Part shown: piece by piece, positions 51,328 to 62,199 of the stretch | Layout: every line of letters starts with the position of its first letter | Numbering within the stretch: the first letter of the stretch is position 1 | Assembly: GCA_030998225.1 (NCBI GenBank) | Contig: JAPYXD010000739.1 | Span: 620,001-684,000 of the forward strand | Length of the DNA: 64,000 bases | Reading direction: 5' to 3' | Source: Diplolepis rosae | Taxonomy: Eukaryota > Arthropoda > Insecta > Hymenoptera > Diplolepididae | Program-made: the position numbers and the translations under genes | The notes under the pieces: model-generated | Database searches by the model: none | Seen by the model: only the letters and a program-made list of their open reading frames with translations | What the model was told of the DNA's origin: nothing

Positions 51328-52076
51328 CGTTGTCTAGGATCATGAACCAGGACGCTAAAATAATAATCTAATGGAGCTTTTTTGAAATTCGATCACTTAT
51401 TCTTTCAGCAGAAATTCTATTGCATTTTCAATGACCCCTTTGTCTAGGATCATGCACCAGCTCGCTAAATTAATAATCTACTGGAACTTTTTTTATATAC
51501 ACAATTAAACGTTATAAAAACAATTTACAGTGCATTTTCCATGGCCCCGTTGTCTAGGATCATGCACCAGATCGCTAAAATTATAATCTAGTGGAACTTT
51601 TTTGAATTTCGAACACTCAGTCTTTCAACAGAAATTCTGTTGCATTTTCAATGACCCCCTTGTCTAGGATAATGCACCAGGACGCTAAAATAATAATCTA
51701 CTGGAACATTTTTTATATTCACATTTAAACGCTGTAAAAACCATTTACAATGCATTTTCAATGACCCCGTTGTTTAGGATCAAGTACCAAGTTGCTAAAA
51801 CAATAGTCCACAGGAAATTTTTCTATATTCACATTTAAACGTTATAAAAACAATTTACAGTGCATTTTCAATGGCCCCGTTGTCTAGGATCATGCACCAG
51901 GACGCTAAAATAATAATCTAATGGAGCGTTTTTGAAATTCGAACACTTAGTCTTTCAACAGAAATTCTATTGCATTTTCAATGACCCCTTTGTCTAGGAT
52001 CATGCACCAGGTCGCTAAATTAATAATCTACTGGAACTTCTTTATATACACATTTAAACGTTATAAAAGCAATTTA
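51328..52076 (+). repeat. Six-copy 749-bp block, copy 6
   Basis: CGATCACTTATTC lies at 51,390, exactly 8,685 bp after copy 5. The shared CGCTGTAAAAACC and GGAACTTCTTTATATACAC changes show that copies 5 and 6 are the closest pair, as expected from the 8,685-bp tandem duplication. Confidence 0.88.
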
Positions 52077-55000
52077 CAGTGCATTTTCAATGGCCCCGTT
52101 GTCTAGTATCATGCACCAGGTCGCTAAAATTATAATCTAGTGGAACTTTTTTGAAATTCGAACACTTAGTCTTTCAACAGAAATTCTATTGCATTTTCAA
52201 TGACCCCTTTGGCTAGGATCATGCACCAGGTCGCTAAATTAATAATCTACTGGAACTTTTTTATATACACATTTAAACGTTATAAAAGCAATTTACAGTG
52301 CATTTTCAATGGCCCCGTTGTCTAGAATCATGCACCAGGTCGCTAAAATTATAATCTAGTGGAACTTTTTGAAATTCAAACACTTAGTCTTTCAACAGAA
52401 CTTCTGTTGCATTTTCAATGACCCCTTGTCTAGGATCATGCACCAGGTCGCTAAAATAATAATATACTTTAACTTTTTTTATATTCACATTTAAACGCTA
52501 TAAAAACAATTTACAATACATTTTCAATGACCCCGTCGTCCAGGATCATGCAGCAGGTCGCTAACACAATACTCCACCGGAAATTTTTTTATATTCACAT
52601 TTAAACGTTATAAAAACAATTTACAATGCATTTTCAATGACCCCGTTGTCTAGGATCATGCACCAGGTTGCTAAAATAATAATCAAATGGAATTTTTTTT
52701 ACATTCACATTTAAACGTTATAAAAACAATTTACAATGCATTTTCAATGGCCCCGTTGTATAAGATCAAGCACCAGGTCGCTAAAATAATAATCTAATGG
52801 AACTTTTTTTATATTCACATTTAAACGTTATAAAAACAATTTACAATGCATTTTCAATGACCCCGTTATCTAGGATCAAGCACCAGGTTGCTAAAACAAT
52901 ACTCCACAGGAAATTTTATAATATTCACCCTTAAACGTTATAAAAACAATTTACAATGCATTTTCAATGACCCCGTTGTCTAGGATCAAGCACCAGGTCG
53001 CTTAAATAATAATCTAATGGAAATTTTTTGAATTTCGAACACTCAGTCTTGCAACAGAAATTCTGTTACATTTTCAATGACCCCCTTGTCTAGGATCATG
53101 CACCAGGACGCTAAAATAATAATCTAATGGAACTTTTTTTATATTCACCCTTAAACGTTATAAAAACAATTTACAATGCATTTTCAATGACCCCGTTGTC
53201 TAGGATCAAGCACCAGGTTGCTAAAACAATACTCCACAGGAAATTTTATAATATTCACCCTTAAACGTTATAAAAACAATTTACAATGCATTTTCAATGA
53301 CCCCGTTGTCTAGGATCAAGCACCAGGTCGCTTAAATAATAATCTAATGGAAATTTTTTGAATTTCGAACACTCAGTCTTGCAACAGAAATTCTGTTACA
53401 TTTTCAATGACCCCCTTGTCTAGGATCATGCACCAGGACGCTAAAATAATAATCTACTGGAACTTTTTTTATATTCACATTTAAACGCTATAAAAACAAT
53501 TTACAATGCATTTTCAATGACCCCGTTGTCTAGTATCGAGCACCAGGTCGCTTAAATAATAATCTAATGGAAATTTTTTGAATTTCGAACACTCAGTCTT
53601 GCAACAGAAATTCTGTTACATTTTCAATGACCCCCTTGTCTAGGATCATGCACCAGGACGCTAAAATAATAATCTACTGGAACTTTTTTTATATTCACCC
53701 TTAAACGTTATAAAAACAATTTACAATGCATTTTCAATGACCCCGTTGAAAGGATCTTGCACCAGGTCGCTTAAACAATAATCTAATGGAAATTTTTTGA
53801 ATTTCGAACACTCAGTCTTGCAACAGAAATTCTGTTACATTTTCAATGACCCCCTTGTCTAGGATCATGCACCAGGACGCTAAAATAATAATCTACTGGA
53901 ACTTTTTTATATTCACACTTAAACGCTATAAAAACAATTTACAGTACATTTTCAATGGCCCCGTTGTCTAGGATCAAGCACCAGGTTGCTAAAACAATAC
54001 GCCACAGGACATTTTTTTATATTCATATGTAAACGTTATAACCACAATTTACAATGTATTTTCAATGACCCCGTGGTCTAGGATCATGCACCAGGTCGCT
54101 AAAATAATAATCTAATGGAACTTTTTTTATATTCACATTTAAACGTTATAAAAACAATTTACAGTGCATTTTCAATGGCCCCGTTGTCTAGGATCATGCA
54201 CCAGGTTGCTAAAACAATACTCCACAGGAAATTTTTTTATATTCACATTTAAACGTTATAAAAACAATTTACAATGCATTTTCAATGACCCCGTTGTTTA
54301 GGATCAAGCACCAGGTTGCTAAAACAATACTCCACAGGAAATTTTTTTATATTCACATTTAAACGCTATAAAAACAATTTACAATGCATTTTCAATGGCC
54401 CCGTTGACTAGGATCATGCACCAGGTTGCTAAAATAATAATCTACTGGAACTTTTTTTATATTCACATTTAAACGTTATAAAAACAATTTACAGTGGATT
54501 TTCAATGGCCCCGTTGTCTAGGATCAAGCACCAGAATGCTAGAACAATACTTCACAGTAAATTTTTTTTGATTCACATTTAAACGTTATAAAAACAATTT
54601 ACAGTGGATTTTCAATGGCCCCGTTGTCCAGGATCATGCACCAGGTCGCTAACATGATAATCTAATGAAACTTTTTTTATATTCACATTTAAACGTTATA
54701 AAAACAATTTACAGTGGATTTTCAATGGCCCCGTTGACTAGGATCATGCACCAGGATGCTAAAACAATACTCCACAGGAAATTTTTTTTGATTCACATTT
54801 AATCGTTATAAAAACAATTTACAGTGGATTTTCAATGGCCCCGTCGTCCACGATCATGCACCAGGTCGCTAAAATAATAATCTACTGGAACTTTTTTTAT
54901 ATTCACATTTAAACGTTATATAATCAATTTACAATGCATTTTCAATTGCCCAGTTGTCTAAGATCAAGCACCAGGTCGCTAAAATAATAATCTACTGGAA

Positions 55001-55663
55001 CTTTTTTTATATTCACATTTAAACGTTATAAAAACAATTTACAATGCATTTTCAATGACCCCGTTGTCTAGGATCAAGCACCAGGTTGCTAAAACAATAC
55101 TCCACAGGAACTTTTTTATATTCACATTTAAACGTTATAAAAACAATTTACAATGCATTTTCAATGACCCCGTTGTCTAGGATCAAGCACCAGGTTGCTA
55201 AAACAATACTCCACAGGAAATTTTTTTATATTCACATTTAAACGTTATAAAAACAATTTACAATGCATTTTCAATGGCCCCGTTGTCTAGGATCATGCAC
55301 CAGGTCGCTAAAATAATAATCTAATGGAAATTTTTTTATATTCACATTTAAACGTTATAAAAACAATTTACAATGCATTTTCAATGGCCCCGTTGTCTAA
55401 GATCAAGCACCAGGTTGCTAAAACAATACTCCACAGGAAATTTTTTTATATTCACATTTAAACGTTATAAAAACAATTTACAATGCATTTTTAATGACCC
55501 CGTTGTCTAGGATCAAGCACCACGTTGCTAAAACAATACTCCACAGGAAATTTTTTTATATTCACATTTAAACGTTATAAAAACAATTTACAATGCATTT
55601 TCAATGACCCCGTTGCCTAGGATCATGCACCAGGTCGCTAAAATAATAATCTAATGGAAATTT

Positions 55664-55722
55664 TTTGAATTTCTAACTATCACTATATAAAAAGAAATCA
55701 CGTTTCATTTTCAATGTCCCCC
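55664..55722 (+). repeat. Degraded B monomer in Region II
   Basis: GAATTTCTAACTATCACTAT, ATAAAAAGAAATCACG and TTTCATTTTCAATGTCC replace cassette B. The matching place in the earlier copy (near 47,095-47,150) has an intact B cassette, so the damage arose after the 8,685-bp duplication. Confidence 0.78.
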
Positions 55723-56460
55723 TTGTCTAGGATCATGCACCAGGACGCTAAAATAATAATCTACTGGAACTTTTTTATATTCACATTTAAACGCTATAAA
55801 AACAATTTACAATGCATTTTCAATTTCCCCGTTGTTTAGGATCAAGCACCAGGTTGCTAAAACAATACACCACAGGAAATTTTTTTATATTCATATGTAA
55901 ACGTTATAAAAACAATTTACAATGTATTTTCAATGACCCCGTCGTCCAGGATCATGCACCAGGTCGCTAAAATTATAATCTACTGGAAATTTTTTTTTAT
56001 TCTCATTTCAACGTTATAAAAACTATTTACAGTGGATTTTCAATGGCTCCGTTGTCTAGGATCATGCACCAGGATGCTAAAACAATACTCCACAGGAAAT
56101 TTTTTTATATTCACATTTAAACGTTATAAAAACAATTTACAGTGGATTTTCAATGGCCCCGTTGTCTAGGATCATGCACCAGGTTGCTAAAACAATACTC
56201 CACAGGAAATTTTTTTATATTCACATTTAAACGTTATATAATCAATTTACAATGCATTTTCAATTGCCCAGTTGTCTAAGATCAAGCACCAGGTTGCTAA
56301 AACAATACTCCACAGGAAATTTTTTTATATTCACATTTAAACGTTATAAAAACAATTTACAATGCATTTTCAATTGCCTATTTGTCTAAGATCAAGCACC
56401 AGGTCGCTAAAATAATAATCTAATGGAACTTTTTTTATATTCACATTTAAACGTTATAAA

Positions 56461-56490
56461 AACAAAATTCAAAGAAATTTAAATGACCCC
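56461..56490 (+). repeat. Locally scrambled end of an A monomer
   Basis: AACAAAATTCAAAGAAATTT then AAATGACCCC replaces AACAATTTACAATGCATTTT and CAATGACCCC. The homologous place in copy 1 (47,890-47,915) also shows changes (AAATTTCCAATGAATTTTC) but different ones, so this spot mutated more than once. Confidence 0.7.
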
Positions 56491-57669
56491 GTTGTCTAGG
56501 ATCAAGCACCAGGTTGCTAAAACAATACTCCACAGGAAATTTTTTTATATTCACATTTAAACGTTATAAAAACAATTTACAATGCATTTTCAATGACCCC
56601 GTTGTCTAGGATCAAGCACCAGGTTGCTAAAACAATACTCCACAGGAACTTTTTTATATTCACATTTAAACGTTATAAAAAAAATTTACAATGCATTTTC
56701 AATGACCCCGTTGTCTAGGATCAAGCACCAGGTCGCTTAAATAATAATCTAATGGAAATTTTTTTATATTCACATTTAAACGTTATAAAAACAATTTACA
56801 ATGCATTTTCAATGGCCCCGTTGTCTAAGATCAAGCACCAGGTCGCTAAAATAATAATCTAATGGAACTTTTTTTATATTCACATTTAAACGTTATAAAA
56901 ACAATTTACAATGCATTTTCAATAGCCCCGTTGTCTACGATCAAGCACCAGGTTGCTAAAACAATACTCCACAGGAAATTTTTTTATATTCACATTTAAA
57001 CGTTATAAAAACAATTTACAATGCATTTTCAATGACCCCGTTGTCTAGGATCAAGCACCAGGTTGCTAAAACAATACTCCACAGGAAATTTTTTTATATT
57101 CACATTTAAACGTTATAAAAACAATTTACAATGCATTTTCAATGGCCCCGTTGACTAGGATCATGCACCAGGTTGCTAAAATAATAATCTACTGGAAATT
57201 TTTTGAATTTCGAACACTTAGTCTTTCAACAGAAATTCTGTTACATTTTCAATGACCCCCTTGTCTAGGATCATGCACCAGGTTGCTAATATAATAATCT
57301 ACTGGAACTTTTTTTATATTCACATTTAAACGCTATAAAAACAATTTACAATGCATTTTCAATGACCCCGTTGTTTAGGATCAAGCACCAGGTTGCTAAA
57401 ACAATACTCCACAGGAAATTTTTTTATATTCACATTTAAACGCTATAAAAACAATTTACAATGCATTTTCAATGACCCCGTTGTCTAGGATCAAGCACCA
57501 GGTTGCTAAAACAATACTCCACAGGAACTTTTTTTATATTCACATTTAAACGTTATAAAAACAATTTACAGTGGATTTTCAATGGCCCCGTTGTCTAGGA
57601 TCATGCACCAGGATGCTAAAACAATACTCCACAGGACATTTTTTTTGATTCACATTTAAACGTTATAAA

Positions 57670-60300
57670 AACAATTTACAGTGGATTTTCAATGGCCCCG
57701 TTGTCTAGGATCATGCACCATATTGCTAGAACAATACTTCACAGTAAATTTTTTTTGATTCACATTTAAACGTTATAAAAACAATTTACACTGGATTTTC
57801 AATGGCCCCGTTGTCTAGTATCATGCACCAGATTGCTAGAACAATACTTCACAGTAAATTTTTTTTTATTCACTTTTAAACGTTATATAATCAATTTACA
57901 ATGCATTTTCAATAGCCCCGTTGTCTAAGATCAAGCACCAGGTTGCTAAAACAATACTCCACAGGAAATTTTTTTATATTCACATTTAAACGCTATAAAA
58001 ACAATTTACAATGCATTTTCAATTGCCTATTTGTCTAAGATCAAGCACCAGGTCGCTAAAATAATAATCTAATGGAACTTTTTTTATATTCACATTTAAA
58101 CGTTATAAAAACAATTTACAATGCATTTTCAATGACCCCGTTGTCTAGGATCAAGCACCAGGTTGCTAAAACAATACTCCACAGGAAATTTTTTTATATT
58201 CACATTTAAACGTTATAAAAACAATTTACAATGCATTTTCAATGACCCCGTTGTCTAGGATCAAGCACCAGGTTGCTAAAACAATACTCCACAGGAAATT
58301 TTTTTATATTCACATTTAAACGTTATAAAAACAATTTACAATGCATTTTCAATGGCCCCGTTGTCTAGGATCATGCACCAGGTCGCTAAAATAATAATCT
58401 ACTGGAAATTTTTTTATATTCACATTTAAACGTTATAAAAACAATTTACAATGCATTTTCAATGGCCCCGTTGTCTAAGATCAAGCACCAGGTCGCTAAA
58501 ATAATAATCTAATAGAACTTTTTTATATTCACATTTAAACGTTATAAAAACAATTTACAGTGGATTTTCAATGGCCCCGTTATCTAGGATCAAGCACCAG
58601 GTTGCTAAAACAATACTCCACAGGAAATTTTTTTATATTCACATTTAAACGTTATAAAAACAATTTACAATGCATTTTCAATGACCCCGTTGTCTAGGAT
58701 CAAGCACCAGGTTGCTAAAACAATACTCCACAGGAAATTTTTTTATATTCACATTTAAACGTTATAAAAACAATTTACAATGCATTTTCAATGGCCCCGT
58801 TGTTCAGGATCATGCACCAGGTCGCATAAATAATAATCTAATGGAAATTTTTTGAATTTCGACCACTCAGTCTTTCAACAGAAATTCTGTTACATTTTCA
58901 ATGACCCCTTGTCTAGGATCATGCACCAGGACGCTAAAATAATAATCTACTGGAACTTTTTTTATATTCACATTTAAACGCTTTAAAAACAATTTACAAT
59001 GCATTTTCAATGACCCCGTTGTTTAGGATCAAGCACCAGGTTGCTAAAACAATACTCCACAGGAAATTTTTTTATATTCACATTTAAACGTTATAAAAAC
59101 AATTTACAGTACATTTTCAATGGCCCCGTTGTCTAGGATCAAGCACCAGGTTGCTAAAACAATACTCCACAGGAAATTTTTTTATATTCATATGTAAACG
59201 TTATAAAAACAATTTACAATGTATTTTCAATGACCCCGTCGTCCAGGATCATGCACCAGGTAGCTAAAATTATAATCTAATAGAACTTTTTTTATATTCA
59301 CATTTAAACGTTATAAAAACAATTTACAGTGGATTTTCAATGGCCCCGTTGTCTAGGATCAAGCACCAGGTTGCTAAAACAATACTCCACAGGAACTTTT
59401 TTTTATTCACATTTAAACGTTATAAAAACAATTTACAGTGGATTTTCAATGGCCCCGTTATCTAGGATCATGCACCAGGATGCTAAAACAATACTCCACA
59501 GGAAATTTTTTTGATTCACATTTAAACGTTATAAAAACAATTTACAGTGGATTTTCAATGGCCCCGTTGTCTAGTATCATGCACCAGATTGCTAGAACAA
59601 TACTTCACAGTAAATATTTTTATATTCACTTTTAAACGTTATATAATCAATTTACAATGCATTTTCAAATGCCCAGTTGTCTAAGATCAAGCACCAGGTT
59701 GCTAAAACAATACTCCACAGGAAATTTTTTTATATTCACATTTAAACGTTATAAAAACAGTTCACAATGCATTTTCAATGGCCCCGTTGTCTAGGATCAT
59801 GCACCAGGTCGCTATAATAATAAACAAATGGAAATTTTTTGAATTTCGACCACTCAGTCTTTCAACAGAAATTCTGTTACATTTTCAATGACCCCCTTGT
59901 CTAGGATCATGCACCAGGACGCTAAAATAATAATCTACTGGAACTTTTTTATATTCACATTTAAACGCTATAAAAACAATTTACAATGCATTTTCAATGA
60001 CCCCGTTGTTTAGGATCAAGCACCAGGTTGCTAAAACAATACGCCACAGGAAATTTTTTTATATTCATATGTAAACGTTATAAAAAAAATTTACAATGCA
60101 TTTTCAATGACCCCGTTGTTTAGGATCAAGCACCAGGTTGCTAAAACAATACTCCACAGGAACTTTTTTTATATTCACATTTAAACGTTATAAAAACAAT
60201 TTACAGTGGATTTTCAATGGCCCCGTGGTCTAGGATCATGCACCAGGATGCTAAAACAATACTCCACAGGAAATTTTTTTGATTCACATTTAAACGTTAT
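57670..60300 (+). repeat. 2,633-bp tandem duplication, copy 1 (24 monomers)
   Basis: Markers recur at an offset of 2,632-2,633 bp: ATTGCCTATTTG at 58,022 and 60,655, TTTCGACCACTCAG at 58,858 and 61,491, CATATGTAAACG at 59,189 and 61,821. The unit mixes the TTGATTCAC A monomers with ACAGGAAAT A monomers and has very few B monomers. Confidence 0.83.
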
Positions 60301-62190
60301 AAAAACAATTTACAGTGGATTTTCAATGGCCCCGTTGCCTAGGATCAAGCACCAGGTTGCTAAAACAATACTCCACAGGAACTTTTTTGTATTCACATTT
60401 AAACGTTATAAAAACAATTTACAGTGGATTTTCAATGGCCCCGTTGTCTAGTATCATGCACCACGTTGCTAAAACAATACTCCAATCGAAATTTTTTTAT
60501 ATTCACATTTAAAATTTATAAAATCAATTTACAATGCATTTTCAATTGCCCCGTTGTCTAAGATCAAGCACCAGGTTGCTAAAACAATACTCCACAGGAA
60601 ATTTTTTTATATTCACATTTAAACGCTATAAAAACAATTTACAATGCATTTTCAATTGCCTATTTGTCTAAGATCAAGCACCAGGTCGCTAAAATAATAA
60701 TCTAATGGAACTTTTTTATAATCACATTTAAACTTTATAAAAACAATTTACAATGAATTTTCAATGACCCCGTTGTCTAGGATCAAGCACCAGGTTGCTA
60801 AAACAATACTCCACAGGAAATTTTTTTATATTCACATTTAAACGTTATAAAAACAATTTACAATGCATTTTCAATGACCCCGTTGTCTAGGATCAAGCAC
60901 CAGGTTGCTAAAACAATACTCCACAGGAAATTTTTTTATATTCACATTTAAACGTTATAAAAACAATTTACAATGCATTTTCAATGGCCCCGTTGTCTAG
61001 GATCAAGCACCAGGTCGCTAAAATAATAATCTACTGGAAATTTTTTTATATTCACATTTAAACGTTATAAAAACAATTTACAATGCATTTTCAATGGCCC
61101 CGTTGTCTAAGATCAAGCACCAGGTCGCTAAAATAATAATCTAATGGAACTTTTTTATATTCACATTTAAACGTTATAAAAACAATTTACAAAGCATTTT
61201 CAATGACCCCGTTATCTAGGATCAAGCACCAGGTTGCTAAAACAATACTCCACAGGAAATTTTTTTATATTCACATTTAAACGTTATAAAAACAATTTAC
61301 AATGCATTTTCAATGACCCCGTTGTCTAGGATCAAGCACCAGGTTGCTAAAACAATACTCCACAGGAAATTTTTTTATATTCACATTTAAACGTTATAAA
61401 AACAATTTACAATGCATTTTCAATGGCCCCGTTGTCCAGGATCATGCACCAGGTCGCTAAAATAATAATCTAATGGAAATTTTTTGAATTTCGACCACTC
61501 AGTCTTTCAACAGAAATTCTGTTACATTTTCAATGACCCCTTGTCTAGGATCATGCACCAGGACGCTAAAATAATAATCTACTGGAACTTTTTTTATATT
61601 CACATTTAAACGCTTTAAAAACAATTTACAATGCATTTTCAATGACCCCGTTGTTTAGGATCAAGCACCAGGTTGCTAAAACAATAGTCCACAGGAAATT
61701 TTTCTATTTTCACATTTAAACGTTATAAAAACAATTTACAGTACATTTTCAATGGCCCCGTTGTCTAGGATCAAGCACCAGGTTGCTAAAACAATACGCC
61801 ACAGGAAATTTTTTTATATTCATATGTAAACGTTATAAAAACAATTTACAATGTATTTTCAATGACCCCGTCGTCCAGGATCATGCACCAGGTCGCTAAA
61901 ATGATAATCTAATGGAACTTTTTTTATATTCACATTTAAACGTTATAAAAACAATTTACAGTGGATTTTCAATGGCCCCGTTGTCTAGGATCATGCACCA
62001 GGATGCTAAAACAATACTCCACAGGAAATTTTTTTTGATTCACATTTAAACGTTATAAAAACAATTTACAGTGGATTTTCAATGGCCCCGTTGTCTAGTA
62101 TCATGCACCAGATTGCTAGAACAATACTTCACAGTAAATTTTTTTATATTCACTTTTAAACGTTATATAATCAATTTACAATGCATTTTC
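60301..62190 (+). repeat. 2,633-bp tandem duplication, copy 2
   Basis: This is the partner of 57,670-60,300, truncated on the right where Region III begins. Near its right end the offset becomes 2,524 bp (TAGTATCATGCACCAGATTG at 59,573 and 62,097), so one monomer has been lost relative to copy 1. Confidence 0.8.
61981..62090 (+). repeat. Representative A monomer, TTTGATTCACATTTAAACG subfamily
   Basis: In this monomer the usual TATATTCAC after the T-tract is replaced by TTGATTCAC. The same form recurs near 45,885, 47,533, 54,585, 54,785, 57,645, 57,755, 59,512 and 60,280, always in Region II and commonly with GGATGCTAAAACAATACTCC in the left half. It is often flanked by GTGGATTTTCAATGGCC ends. 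Loss of the TATAT stop-rich stretch is what opens the longest spurious reading frames near 59.3-60.5 kb. Confidence 0.85.
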
Positions 62191-62199
62191 AATTGCCCA

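Larger units (their letters stand above)
48600..57170 (+). repeat. 8,685-bp tandem duplication, copy 2
   Basis: This copy follows directly on copy 1. At 57,150-57,530 the start of a third copy is visible (TTACATTTTCAATGACCC and the TTTAGGATCAAGC pair match 48,660-48,960 at offset about 8,571) before the pattern changes. Copy 2 carries private damage absent from copy 1, such as the degraded B monomer at 55,664-55,720 and the altered monomer at 56,461-56,490. Confidence 0.9.

Noticed and set aside
60206..60451. Longest open reading frame, 81 codons, with similar 61-81-codon frames at 8785, 38120, 47461, 59329, 59438, 60315 and elsewhere
   Set aside because: They are the satellite read across less than three monomers. 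The same peptide pieces recur in different frames as 110 is not a multiple of 3, most start at GTG, and there is no codon bias, signal or domain. Loss of a stop in the TTGATTCAC monomers accounts for the cluster at 59.3-60.5 kb.
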